A stretch of 64,000 nt of DNA from Bacteroidota bacterium (lineage in GTDB: Bacteria > Bacteroidota > Bacteroidia > Sphingobacteriales > Sphingobacteriaceae), in contig JAEYZM010000026.1 of the NCBI GenBank assembly GCA_023427985.1, positions 1 to 64,000 on the forward strand. Direction: 5' to 3'. Within the stretch, counting starts at the first letter, position 1, and every line of letters begins with the position of its first letter. Shown here in pieces: positions 1 through 8,337 of the stretch. The notes beneath the pieces are model-generated. The model saw only the letters and a program-made list of their open reading frames with translations, was not told the DNA's origin and searched no databases. A program made the position numbers and the translations under genes.

Positions 1-128
1 ACTTAAGTCGTGCCACCAGTTTACCGCAGTTATGCTGGATTTTTTAAAATCCTGTATTTATCATCCTGCATAAATAGTGGTTTTGGAGCTTTTCTGATAC
101 TTAGTGCTAAGATTTCCAAATATTTCCA

Positions 129-136
129 TACCTTTG
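129..136 (+). promoter_or_regulatory. Promoter -7 box of typA (TACCTTTG)
   Basis: TACCTTTG matches the Bacteroidota primary sigma -7 consensus TAnnTTTG and ends 6 bases before the typA ATG. A transcript starting at the usual distance would have almost no 5' leader. No clear -33 TTG is visible. Confidence 0.6.
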
Positions 137-142
137 CGCCCT

Positions 143-1951
143 ATGCAAAAAGTAAGAAATATAGCCATTATTGCCCACGTTGACCACGGTAAAACAACGC
201 TGGTTGACAAGATTTTACATCAAACGAACCTTTTTCGTGATAATCAGGAGACAGGGGAGTTAATTTTAGATAATAACGATTTAGAGCGTGAAAGAGGGAT
301 TACCATCGTATCGAAAAACGTTTCAGTAAAATATAAAGAGCATAAAATCAACATTATTGATACACCTGGCCACGCCGACTTTGGTGGTGAGGTAGAGCGT
401 GTATTGAAAATGGCAGATGGAGTATTATTACTTGTTGACGCGTTTGAAGGCGCCATGCCACAAACTCGTTTCGTAACTCAAAAAGCTTTATCATTGGGTT
501 TAAAGCCTATTGTGGTTGTCAATAAAGTGGATAAGGAAAATTGTAGACCAGAAGAAGTTCAGGAATCAATTTTCGAATTATTCTTCAACCTTGAAGCCAC
601 AGAAGAGCAATTAGATTTCCCAACATTATACGGATCATCAAAACAAGGCTGGATGAACACCGATTGGAAAACTCCAACGGAAGACATCACCCCATTATTA
701 GATGCGATCTTAGAATACATCCCTGAACCGAAAGACAATCCGGGTACTTTGCAAATGCAAATCACATCTTTAGATTACTCTTCTTTTGTGGGTCGTATCG
801 CTATCGGTCGTGTTGCTAGAGGAACAATCAAAGAAAACATGCCGGTTTCTCTTATGAAGAAAGATGGCAAAATCGTAAAATCGAGAATCAAAGAATTATA
901 TACTTTCGAGGGTCTAGGAAAAATTAGAGTTGAAGAAGTTCATAACGGTGACATTTGCGCTGTTGTTGGAATCGAGGGTTTTGAAATTGGCGATACCATC
1001 GCAGACTTTGAAAATCCAGAAGCTTTAGCTGTTATTAAGATCGATGAACCTACGATGAACATGTTGTTCACGATTAACAACTCTCCATTCTTCGGCAAGG
1101 AAGGTAAATTCGTTACCTCTCGTCACTTGCGTGATCGCTTGATGAAAGAGATGGAAAAAAATCTTGCATTACGTGTAGAAGAATCGGCATCTCCAGACGC
1201 ATACATTGTGTATGGTAGAGGTATTCTTCACTTATCTGTTTTAATTGAAACGATGAGAAGAGAAGGCTACGAATTGCAAGTTGGTCAGCCACAAGTAATC
1301 GTTAAAGAAATTGATGGCAAAAAATGCGAACCAGTTGAGACATTAATTGTAGATGTGCCGGGCGATGTTGCAGGTAAAGTAATCGAGCTCGTTACACAAC
1401 GTAAGGGTGAGCTATTAATCATGGAACCAAAAGGCGATTTACAACATTTGGAATTCGAAATTCCATCTCGTGGTATCATCGGCCTAAGAAATAATATCTT
1501 AACAGCAACTGCGGGTGAAGCCATCATGGCACATCGTTTCAAAGCGTATGAACCTTGGAAGGGAGATATTCCACAACGTATGAGTGGTGTATTAATATCG
1601 ATGGATAAGGGTACTGCTACAGCTTACCGTATTGATAAATTGCAAGATAGAGGTAGATTTTTTGTGAATCCAGGTGAAGAAGTTTATCAAGGTATGATCA
1701 TTGGTGAAAACTCAAGAGATTCGGACATGACGGTGAACATCACAGAGGGCAAGCAGTTAACAAACTTTAGAACTACAAGTAAAGACGATGCAACACGTAT
1801 CGCTCCAGCAATTAAGTTCTCGTTGGAAGAGGCAATGGAGTACATCCAAGCCGACGAATACGTTGAAGTTACTCCAGCATCAATGCGTTTGCGTAAAATT
1901 TATTTGACTGAAAACGAAAGAGCGCAAGCTAAAAAGAAGATGGCAAATTAA
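143..1951 (+). CDS. typA: Ribosome-associated GTPase TypA/BipA
   Basis: This is a translational GTPase of the EF-G-like superfamily that binds the ribosome and affects subunit assembly and stress growth. The G1 motif AHVDHGKTT lies at residues 11-19, G3 DTPGH at 73-77 and G4 NKVD at 127-130. EF-G-like domains and the BipA-specific C-terminal domain follow. The protein is 602 aa, close to E. coli BipA. An in-frame GTG at 104 would add 13 residues, but the ATG at 143 gives the usual MxxxRNIAIIAHVDHGK start and sits just after a TAnnTTTG box. It is transcribed alone and ends before a strong hairpin terminator. Confidence 0.97.
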   Translation: MQKVRNIAIIAHVDHGKTTLVDKILHQTNLFRDNQETGELILDNNDLERERGITIVSKNVSVKYKEHKINIIDTPGHADFGGEVERVLKMADGVLLLVDAFEGAMPQTRFVTQKALSLGLKPIVVVNKVDKENCRPEEVQESIFELFFNLEATEEQLDFPTLYGSSKQGWMNTDWKTPTEDITPLLDAILEYIPEPKDNPGTLQMQITSLDYSSFVGRIAIGRVARGTIKENMPVSLMKKDGKIVKSRIKELYTFEGLGKIRVEEVHNGDICAVVGIEGFEIGDTIADFENPEALAVIKIDEPTMNMLFTINNSPFFGKEGKFVTSRHLRDRLMKEMEKNLALRVEESASPDAYIVYGRGILHLSVLIETMRREGYELQVGQPQVIVKEIDGKKCEPVETLIVDVPGDVAGKVIELVTQRKGELLIMEPKGDLQHLEFEIPSRGIIGLRNNILTATAGEAIMAHRFKAYEPWKGDIPQRMSGVLISMDKGTATAYRIDKLQDRGRFFVNPGEEVYQGMIIGENSRDSDMTVNITEGKQLTNFRTTSKDDATRIAPAIKFSLEEAMEYIQADEYVEVTPASMRLRKIYLTENERAQAKKKMAN

Positions 1952-2013
1952 TTGTTATAAAAATGCAATTTATGTATTTTTAATACATGAAAGATTTAAA
2001 TACATCATATAAT

Positions 2014-2045
2014 AAAAACGCTTCTATTCATGAGAAGCGTTTTTA
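2014..2045 (+). terminator. Rho-independent terminator of typA
   Basis: A 12-bp stem (2014-2025 with 2033-2044) encloses a short loop, is preceded by A residues and runs into T residues. It lies about 60 bases after the typA stop. Confidence 0.85.
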
Positions 2046-2121
2046 TTTATTAATGAGATTGATTAAAATTGATCGCATGCTTAAATCTGCAAAAATCATA
2101 AAGAAAAAAATCTAAGATCGT

Positions 2122-2598
2122 ATGGATATTCTAGATGAAGAACTATTAGATCTGTGGAAAGAATTTGAACTCAATAATCTCGAATACCTTGTTGTAGGTG
2201 GATTTGCAACAAATCTTAATGGTTACTCTCGTATAACTGCTGACCTAAATATCCTAATTAAAAACTCCTTAAAAAATAGAAAAATTTTAAGACTAGTATT
2301 GCAAAAATTAGGACATGGTGACTTTTCATTTATCGAGCATTCAGAATTGGTGCCAGGTTGGACTAGCGTGAAGTTGAAATCTGGATTCGAATTGGATATA
2401 ATGACATATATAAAAGGATTTGATGAGTCACGATTCGATGAACTTAGTAATAATGCTAGTATCGCTGAGATTAATTCAGTTAAAATCCCCTTTTTACATA
2501 TAAATTATTTAATAGAAGCCAAAAAAGCAAGTGGCAGAACTAGAGATATATTGGATTTAGAAGAATTAATTAAAATTAGAAATCAAAATGAAAATTGA
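2122..2598 (+). CDS. Nucleotidyltransferase-fold protein, DUF6036/MNT-like, probably catalytically altered
   Basis: This 158-aa protein has the nucleotidyltransferase-fold signature of the DUF6036/AbiEii-like group: a YLVVGGFA strand-loop near residues 19-26, then GYSRITADLNIL. A further acidic residue sits in FELDIM, and the C-terminal helix EAKKASGRTRDILDLEEL is characteristic of the family. The metal-binding pair is normally DxD (as in T-x-DLD); here it reads DLN, so the second carboxylate is replaced by Asn. Some family members are antitoxins or enzymes acting on tRNA or proteins; no function can be assigned here. Its end overlaps the murF start by 11 bases, so the two are probably cotranscribed. 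Confidence 0.72.
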   Translation: MDILDEELLDLWKEFELNNLEYLVVGGFATNLNGYSRITADLNILIKNSLKNRKILRLVLQKLGHGDFSFIEHSELVPGWTSVKLKSGFELDIMTYIKGFDESRFDELSNNASIAEINSVKIPFLHINYLIEAKKASGRTRDILDLEELIKIRNQNEN

Positions 2599-3883
2599 GG
2601 ATTTATATTCAGCGTATTTAGATTCAAAAGTAATAAGCACCGACACTCGCAACATCCAAGCGAATTCAATATTCTTCGCGCTTAAAGGCGCTAATTTCAA
2701 TGGAAATAAATTTGCCGATCAAGCACTAGAATTAGGCGCTGCGTATGTGGTGATCGATGAAGCAGAATATAAAAAAGACGATCGTTATTTTTTGGTCGAT
2801 GATGTGCTACAAGCATTGCAAGAGCTCGCTCGTTTTCATCGCGATCGATTAGACATTCCTTTCATTGGAATCACTGGATCAAACGGAAAAACCACATCGA
2901 AAGAATTGCTAAACGCTGTATTGAGTAGAAAATACAAGACACTTGCAACAAAAGGAAATTTGAACAACCACATCGGCGTGCCGCTTACACTTTTAAGTAT
3001 AACAGATGATGTGGAGATTGCTATAATTGAAATGGGTGCAAACCATCAACGTGAAATTGATTTTCTTTGCAACATTGCCGACCCTGAATTCGGACTCATT
3101 TGCAATGTGGGCAAGGCGCATTTAGAAGGGATGGGCGGATTCGAAGGTGTGAAAAAAACGAAAAAGGAATTGTACGATTATATTCAGAGTACTGGTGGAG
3201 TAATTTTTGTAAATGCCGATGATGAGCATTTAATGCAGATGAGTGCAAAGAACGACGATGTTATCTACTTCGGAAACACAATGGATTCGGTGGTTTCGGG
3301 AAGTATTACTAAATTCGACCCATTCCTTTCTGTAAAAGCAAAGTTGAACCCAACGAATGAAGAATTAGAAATCAATACACAATTGGTGGGCGATTATAAT
3401 CTGAATAATGTTCTCGCATCTTTATGCATTGGTCACTATTTCAGAGTGCCTTTCGATGAAATGAAAGTAGGCATTGAATCTTACGCGCCAAGCAACAACA
3501 GATCTCAAGCAGTAAAAATGGGATCCAATACTGTTGTTATGGATGCATACAATGCAAATCCAAGTAGCATGAGCGCTGCAATTTTGAACTTCGCAAAACT
3601 TCAAGCAAATACAAAACTCCTAATACTTGGAGATATGTTTGAGATGGGCGATGAGAGCATGAAGGAACATGCCGATATGATTGAACTTGTGCGCGAACAA
3701 AATTTAGAAAACGTAATTTTCGTTGGTAAAGATTTTTACGCAAATAAAAAATACAACTATACCTATTTTCAAAGTACCGAAGAAGCTAAAGAATACCTAA
3801 AAAACAATAAGCCTGAAAACACAAGCATACTTGTAAAGGGCTCGAGAGGCATGAAATTAGAAACACTTACCGAAGTTTTTTAA
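2588..3883 (+). CDS. murF: UDP-N-acetylmuramoyl-tripeptide--D-alanyl-D-alanine ligase MurF
   Basis: MurF adds D-Ala-D-Ala to UDP-MurNAc-tripeptide with ATP, the last cytoplasmic step of the peptidoglycan pentapeptide. The N-terminal Mur domain carries the STDTR element near residues 17-21. The ATP-binding loop GITGSNGKTTSKELL has GSNGKTT at 97-103, followed by the central IEMGANHQREI and the C-terminal DAYNANPSSM typical of MurF. Length (431 aa) fits the family. The start overlaps the preceding nucleotidyltransferase-like gene by 11 bases. It is separated here from the usual dcw cluster. Confidence 0.95.
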   Translation: MKIEDLYSAYLDSKVISTDTRNIQANSIFFALKGANFNGNKFADQALELGAAYVVIDEAEYKKDDRYFLVDDVLQALQELARFHRDRLDIPFIGITGSNGKTTSKELLNAVLSRKYKTLATKGNLNNHIGVPLTLLSITDDVEIAIIEMGANHQREIDFLCNIADPEFGLICNVGKAHLEGMGGFEGVKKTKKELYDYIQSTGGVIFVNADDEHLMQMSAKNDDVIYFGNTMDSVVSGSITKFDPFLSVKAKLNPTNEELEINTQLVGDYNLNNVLASLCIGHYFRVPFDEMKVGIESYAPSNNRSQAVKMGSNTVVMDAYNANPSSMSAAILNFAKLQANTKLLILGDMFEMGDESMKEHADMIELVREQNLENVIFVGKDFYANKKYNYTYFQSTEEAKEYLKNNKPENTSILVKGSRGMKLETLTEVF

Positions 3884-3936
3884 AAAAGTTGCATTTATGC
3901 AGTTGGATTTCCTTTGTTAATCAAACAAATTTGATT

Positions 3937-4341
3937 ATGGAAATCGAACACGTATACAATTCAATTATCCATGCCGCGGTAAATATTCATAACGCAGTAG
4001 GCCCTGGCCTCAATAAAAGCGTTTATGAAGAATGCCTTGGAATAGAACTGCAATTGCTAAACTTACATCATGAATTTCAAAAGCCTGTTCAAATAGTTTA
4101 TAAAAACAAAAAAATAAAATCCATTTTTTATGCCGATGTAGTGGTGGACAATCAAGTGTTGGTGCAAATTTTTGCTAGCGAAAAATTATTAAATCAGCAT
4201 GCAGAACAAACGCTCACGCTGTTGAAATTACTCAACTTGAAAGATGGTGTAATGATTAATTTTAATGAATCAAATCTTATCAACGGCATCAAGCGAATAC
4301 CAAATAAACAAACGAGTAATTTTTATTTGAATGAACCTTAA
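3937..4341 (+). CDS. GxxExxY-family protein with degenerate active-site motifs
   Basis: The protein aligns over its whole length with the GxxExxY family (PD-(D/E)xK-like fold, function unknown): an N-terminal helix, GPGLNKSVYEECL, YADVVVD, VLVQIFASEKL, the HAEQTLTLLKL helix and a C-terminal INFN...GIKR. Two signature positions are changed. The Glu that names the family is Lys (GLNKSVY instead of GxxESVY), and the usual ELK of the third strand is QIF. The Asp of YAD is kept. The ATG at 3937 is preferred over the one at 3889 because family members begin at the helix before GPGL, giving 134 aa. It lies downstream of murF with no terminator between them. Confidence 0.75.
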   Translation: MEIEHVYNSIIHAAVNIHNAVGPGLNKSVYEECLGIELQLLNLHHEFQKPVQIVYKNKKIKSIFYADVVVDNQVLVQIFASEKLLNQHAEQTLTLLKLLNLKDGVMINFNESNLINGIKRIPNKQTSNFYLNEP

Positions 4342-4353
4342 ACGAAATTCGAA

Positions 4354-4821
4354 TTAATCCGCTTTAGATATTTTTACTCCCACATCTTCAATTCCAGTTA
4401 GCGGATTGTCGCGCATGTTCTGCTCAAAGGTAAAGGAGTAAACTCCTGATTTTGGAAACTTGATTTTTTCCACCAACAAAATCTGATTCGAATAAATATC
4501 GCCTAAGCCTGAGCCCAACCATTTTCCATCTACTTCTGCAAGTTTGAATTCGTAACGTTGTGTTTCGGCTTTAGACTTTGGACCTTGAATTGTCATTAGC
4601 ACAAATAAATTAGAGTATTTATACAATCCAGTATGCCTCAAATTGAAATAAATATTATGCTCTGAAACCGTATCCTTAATCTCTACAAAAAAGGCAGGTT
4701 TTTGGTTGATGTACCATGAATCGTTTTCAATGCTTTCATGTGCTTCAAATACTCTTTTAGGATCGCAGGCGTTGAACAGCACTACAGTACTAAAAAGAAT
4801 AATTGAAGCCCATGTTTTCAT
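4354..4821 (-). CDS. gldH: Gliding motility lipoprotein GldH
   Basis: GldH is a lipoprotein needed for gliding and for function of the Bacteroidota gliding/T9SS apparatus; its exact role is not settled. A type II signal peptide ends at FNACD (lipidated Cys about residue 19). The diagnostic core follows: NLRHTGLYKYSNLFVLM, GKWLGSGLGDIYSNQ, and a C-terminal FTFEQNMRDNPLTGIEDVGV. Length (155 aa) is normal. It is the last gene of the leftward holB-ricT-gldH unit, starting 1 base after the preceding stop. Confidence 0.93.
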   Translation of the reverse strand: MKTWASIILFSTVVLFNACDPKRVFEAHESIENDSWYINQKPAFFVEIKDTVSEHNIYFNLRHTGLYKYSNLFVLMTIQGPKSKAETQRYEFKLAEVDGKWLGSGLGDIYSNQILLVEKIKFPKSGVYSFTFEQNMRDNPLTGIEDVGVKISKAD

Positions 4822-4822
4822 A

Positions 4823-6052
4823 TTAATTGTTTCTAGGTTTATTCTGATTTGGTCGGTTGTTATTATTGTTCGGATTATTTCTTCTTTGAGAAGAATTAGA
4901 GTTCCCCGACTTATTTCTATTTCGATTATTATTGTTATTCTTTTTCTTCTTGCGGTTACGATCGTCTAAACGCGTTAAACTGTCTTGACCCACCACATTT
5001 TCATAATCCAATACTTTCTCAATAACTTTCGATTGAATAACGATTTCAGATAAATCTTCAGGGTACTCGTTACGCTTGTTCATTTCTAAAATCTCATTCA
5101 CACGCGAAACATGTAAAGGCACCCAAGTCTCTTCTTGCCTATAACTAAACCACATCATTTTTTTGAAGATGTCGGTTTTTTGCAGATAAGCAGAACCACG
5201 CTTGGTCTTGATTTCCTTAATATCATCGGGAAAATCTTTCAAAGCATCCATATACGTATCGAGCTCATAGTTCAAGCAGCATTTTAATTTGCCACATTGT
5301 CCCGCAAGCTTCAAGGTATTTAAAGATAAATTCTGATAACGTGCTGCAGAAGTACTCACCGTTTTGAAATCGGTTAACCAAGTTGAACAACACAATTCGC
5401 GACCACAAGAGCCAATACCGCCTAATCTACTTGCCTCTTGACGCATACCAATTTGACGCATCTCGATACGAATCTTAAACTCTTCCGCTAATTTTTTAAT
5501 CAGCTCCCTAAAGTCTACACGATCTTCGGCAGTATAATAAAATGTTGCCTTGGTTTTGTCGCCCTGATAATCTACATCGCTCAGCTTCATATCCAGCTTT
5601 AGCGCCAAAATAATTTTACGCGCCTTATGCATGGTCTCATATTCAAGACCTTTCGCAAGCTTCCATTTATCTACATCGGCAGTACTCGCCTTTCTATAAA
5701 TTTTCTTGATGTCGGGAGAATCTACCGCTACCCCTCTTTTTTTCATTTGCATTCGAACCAACTCACCCGTCATGCTCACATGACCTACATCGTACCCACC
5801 CGTCCCTGATTCAACGCAGACCAATTCGCCTGCTTCTACATATATATTTTCAGTATTGCGGTAAAAATCTTTTCGTGAGCCTTTAAACCTCACCTCAACA
5901 ATATTAAAAGGCTGGTAGTTCGATGGCATTTCCAAATTGGCTAACCAATCGTACACATCTAACTTGCTGCAACCTCCTCCCGTCATACAAGAACCATTAC
6001 TGTTACAACCCTTTGGCACTCCGCCTTGAGTTGAGCATGATCCACATCCCAT
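4823..6052 (-). CDS. PSP1-domain, RicT/YaaT-like Fe-S regulatory protein
   Basis: This is a 409-aa protein with the PSP1 C-terminal domain, homologous to B. subtilis RicT (YaaT), which with RicA and RicF binds [4Fe-4S] clusters and controls RNA maturation. Conserved cysteine blocks are GGIGSCGRELCCSTWL and AGQCGKLKCCLNYE. The N-terminus is itself Cys-rich (C3, C6, C16, C22, C28). The last 40 residues are Asn/Arg-rich low-complexity sequence with runs of up to five Asn, probably a disordered tail. No RicA or RicF homologue is seen in this window. It lies between holB and gldH, and the holB neighbour matches the holB-yaaT order of Firmicutes. Confidence 0.88.
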   Translation of the reverse strand: MGCGSCSTQGGVPKGCNSNGSCMTGGGCSKLDVYDWLANLEMPSNYQPFNIVEVRFKGSRKDFYRNTENIYVEAGELVCVESGTGGYDVGHVSMTGELVRMQMKKRGVAVDSPDIKKIYRKASTADVDKWKLAKGLEYETMHKARKIILALKLDMKLSDVDYQGDKTKATFYYTAEDRVDFRELIKKLAEEFKIRIEMRQIGMRQEASRLGGIGSCGRELCCSTWLTDFKTVSTSAARYQNLSLNTLKLAGQCGKLKCCLNYELDTYMDALKDFPDDIKEIKTKRGSAYLQKTDIFKKMMWFSYRQEETWVPLHVSRVNEILEMNKRNEYPEDLSEIVIQSKVIEKVLDYENVVGQDSLTRLDDRNRKKKKNNNNNRNRNKSGNSNSSQRRNNPNNNNNRPNQNKPRNN

Positions 6053-6085
6053 ATGACTTATATTTTAATTATGTAAAATGCGAAT

Positions 6086-7201
6086 TTACATTTTTCTTTG
6101 CAAATCTCTCATAACTTGTATGGAAAGGTCCAAGAATAAGACCTTCGTATTGGCATTTCGCTCTATATGATAGATGGCTTTTTCAAGATGGTCGATGATG
6201 TGAGGCGCATTAAAGGTATTGATGATACTTGCTAGTTTAGGTAACTCAAAATGCTTACTCTCAAACCGAATAATCTCAGGCACCTGTGCATTATGCACAA
6301 TACATTCCCTCAAGACCTGCAAACCAAATTTTAAAAGGTTGATTTGGTTCTCTCTTCCAAATGCCGCTACCGCTATTTGATCTATTAAGCCTTGCAATTC
6401 CACCACTTTACGAGCGTAGCACAATCGCAACCATTGCACAAATAGGCCTTCTAAATCGTCGTCGTTTTGCTCCATTAAGTTCATTCCCGCTTGTAGACTT
6501 CCGTTTGCCAAATAGGCATAACGAGCCGCTGCATCTTCATCGGCACCCTGACCTATCAAGAATTCCTTCACAATTTTATCGTTCAAGGCATTGATCTTCA
6601 CCAATTGAGTTCTCGACAATATGGTGTTTAACAACTGATCGTATTGCTCTGCCACTAAGATAAACAGCGTTTTTTCTGGTGGTTCTTCTATCAACTTCAA
6701 CAAAGTATTTCCTTCGTTCCCCAAAAATTCGGGCAACCACATGATCAATACTTTGTACTCGGCTTCAAAGGATTTATAGGCCAAACGTTTGATGATGTCG
6801 TGACATTCTGCAATATTGATGTTCGGCCTTTTGTTCTCTGCATCCAAATACAACAGCCAATCTTGCAAACCCAAGTAGGGCGAATCACTCAATGCTTTGC
6901 GCCATTCTTTGATATAAGTAGTACTTACTTCTTCCGATTTTTTTGCAATGAATGGATATGAAAAATGTAAATCCGGATGTATGTACTTCTCATATTTTTT
7001 ACACGAACCACACTCGCCACAAGCATCTGCATCGGCCTTATTCGTGCAATTGATGTATTGAGCATAGGCAATGGCGAGCGCTAAATTGCCGCTGCCGCTT
7101 GGCCCTAGAAATAATTGTGCATGCGAAACCCTGTTTTCTTTGATCGATCGCACCAATCTATCCTTAATTTCTTCGTGTCCGGGAATCTCTTTAAATAACA
7201 T
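6086..7201 (-). CDS. holB: DNA polymerase III delta' subunit (clamp loader)
   Basis: Delta' is a AAA+ subunit of the replication clamp loader. From the ATG at 7201 the protein (371 aa) starts MLFKEIPGHEEIKDRL, the expected family start. The upstream extension to 7315 would run into ruvX on the other strand. The P-loop position reads GPSGSGNLAL with Asn in place of Lys, consistent with a subunit that does not bind ATP. A four-Cys zinc module (C-x9-C-x2-C-x2-C) follows, then KVLIMWLPEFLGNEGNTLLKLIEEPP and the sensor-1-like SRTQ. It is the first gene of the holB-ricT-gldH unit. Confidence 0.93.
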   Translation of the reverse strand: MLFKEIPGHEEIKDRLVRSIKENRVSHAQLFLGPSGSGNLALAIAYAQYINCTNKADADACGECGSCKKYEKYIHPDLHFSYPFIAKKSEEVSTTYIKEWRKALSDSPYLGLQDWLLYLDAENKRPNINIAECHDIIKRLAYKSFEAEYKVLIMWLPEFLGNEGNTLLKLIEEPPEKTLFILVAEQYDQLLNTILSRTQLVKINALNDKIVKEFLIGQGADEDAAARYAYLANGSLQAGMNLMEQNDDDLEGLFVQWLRLCYARKVVELQGLIDQIAVAAFGRENQINLLKFGLQVLRECIVHNAQVPEIIRFESKHFELPKLASIINTFNAPHIIDHLEKAIYHIERNANTKVLFLDLSIQVMRDLQRKM

Positions 7202-7239
7202 GCCGCAATTTATAAAATTTAAAATTCGTTTCCATCGCT

Positions 7240-7247
7240 TATCTTTG
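7240..7247 (+). promoter_or_regulatory. Promoter -7 box of ruvX-def (TATCTTTG)
   Basis: TATCTTTG matches TAnnTTTG and ends 4 bases before the ruvX ATG at 7252, so the transcript is predicted to be leaderless or nearly so. Confidence 0.6.
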
Positions 7248-7251
7248 CAAA

Positions 7252-7665
7252 ATGGCAAGATGGATGGCACTTGATATTGGAGGCAAAAGAACAGGCGTAG
7301 CAGTGACCGATCCAATGCGCATAATTGCGAACGGCTTAACTACGGTGGCAACATCGGAACTAATTGATTTTTTAAAGAAGTATATGCTTACTGAGCAAGT
7401 GGAACTTCTGGTGATTGGTGAGCCCAAGCAAATGGATAATAGTCCATCGGAATCAACGCCTATCATTGAAGCAGAGATTCTGAAAATAAAAACGCATTTT
7501 CCAACATTGAATATCAAGCGTGTCGACGAGCGATTTACATCGAAGATGGCATCGCAAGTGATTGCGCAAAGTGGGAAGAGTAAAAAAGACAGACAAAATA
7601 AAAGTTTAATCGACACGGTTAGTGCGACCATCATTTTGCAGTCGTACATGGAGTCGAATTTTTAA
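7252..7665 (+). CDS. ruvX: RuvX/YqgF-family RNase H-fold nuclease
   Basis: RuvX/YqgF is an RNase H-fold nuclease implicated in Holliday junction resolution and in processing the 5' end of pre-16S rRNA. MALDIGGKRTGVAVTD holds the first acidic residue (D8). ELLVIGEPKQMD, a central VDERFTSKMA and a C-terminal SLIDTVSATIILQSYM supply the remaining family acids. Length (137 aa) is normal. It is divergent from holB, with a TATCTTTG promoter box 4 bases before its ATG, and is followed 3 bases later by def. Confidence 0.95.
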   Translation: MARWMALDIGGKRTGVAVTDPMRIIANGLTTVATSELIDFLKKYMLTEQVELLVIGEPKQMDNSPSESTPIIEAEILKIKTHFPTLNIKRVDERFTSKMASQVIAQSGKSKKDRQNKSLIDTVSATIILQSYMESNF

Positions 7666-7668
7666 AAT

Positions 7669-8250
7669 ATGATTTTACCAATTATTGCTTACGGTGATCC
7701 CGTATTGAGAAAAGTATCGGAAGATATCAGCGCTGATTATCCGAATTTAAAAGAGTTGATTGACGATATGTGGGAGACCATGTACGCTGCGCGCGGTGTG
7801 GGTTTGGCTGCTCCACAAATTGGGCTTGCCATTCGTTTGTTTGTAATTGATGCGAGTCCTTTCGATGATGACGATGAGGATAAGCCGGAGCAAATGAATT
7901 TCAAAAAAGTTTTCATCAATGCGCAGATTACCGATGAGACTGGTAAGGAATGGCCATTTGCAGAAGGTTGTTTAAGTATTCCAGAAATTCGTGAAGATGT
8001 AAACCGATTATCGAATATCAAGATTACGTATTTCGATGAGAATTTTGTGAAGCACGAAGAATCATACGGCGGTATCATCGCTCGTATTATTCAACACGAA
8101 TACGATCATATAGAAGGAAAATTATTTGTCGATAAAATTTCAGCCATTAAAAAACGACTCATCGCAAAAAAATTAGATGCGATTACGAAAGGCTTGGTGA
8201 AACCCGATTATAAGATGAAGTATCCAGCGGTTTCGAAAAAAAGAAGGTAA
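7669..8250 (+). CDS. def: Peptide deformylase
   Basis: Def removes the formyl group from nascent N-terminal fMet using a divalent metal. All three signature motifs are intact: GVGLAAPQIG at 43-52, EGCLSIPE at 99-106 (metal ligand C101) and QHEYDH with HEYDH at 143-147. An acidic insert (FDDDDEDKPEQ, about 65-75) lies between motifs 1 and 2. Length is 193 aa. It starts 3 bases after ruvX and is probably cotranscribed with it. Confidence 0.97.
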   Translation: MILPIIAYGDPVLRKVSEDISADYPNLKELIDDMWETMYAARGVGLAAPQIGLAIRLFVIDASPFDDDDEDKPEQMNFKKVFINAQITDETGKEWPFAEGCLSIPEIREDVNRLSNIKITYFDENFVKHEESYGGIIARIIQHEYDHIEGKLFVDKISAIKKRLIAKKLDAITKGLVKPDYKMKYPAVSKKRR

Positions 8251-8253
8251 TAG

Positions 8254-8337
8254 AATGTGATAATGTGATAATTAGCAAATGTGATAATAGAACGCGACCT
8301 ATTTGCTAATTATCAAATTATCAAATTATCACATTAT
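8254..8337. repeat. Imperfect inverted repeat built from GTGATAAT/TTGATAAT units
   Basis: The left arm (8254-8280) and right arm (about 8301-8337) are inverted copies of a sequence running from AATGTGATAA to ATTAGCAAAT. The right arm has one extra 8-base TTGATAAT-type unit. A further partial ATGTGATAAT copy follows the left arm. The element fills the gap between the convergent def and the next gene. It can fold into a long hairpin and may act as a bidirectional terminator, or be a dispersed intergenic repeat. Confidence 0.75.

Noticed and set aside
37..52. Small inverted repeat GGATTTT/AAAATCC near the window start
   Set aside because: The spacer is only 2 bases and there is no T run; too weak to call a terminator without the upstream gene.
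4706..4969. A plus-strand frame opposite the gldH/ricT junction with Ile/Val/Arg-rich repeats
   Set aside because: It is the antisense of the Asn/Arg-rich tail of the RicT-like gene and of the GldH signal peptide; no independent signal.
6086..7201. Lys-to-Asn change in the holB P-loop as a defect
   Set aside because: Delta' subunits of the clamp loader often lack a working ATP site; this is normal for the family.
7202..7315. N-terminal extension of holB
   Set aside because: It overlaps the ruvX start and promoter; homologues begin at the Met at 7201.
7239..7649. A long minus-strand frame opposite ruvX
   Set aside because: It lies entirely under a well-conserved gene and its product resembles no known protein; it would also remove the ruvX promoter logic.
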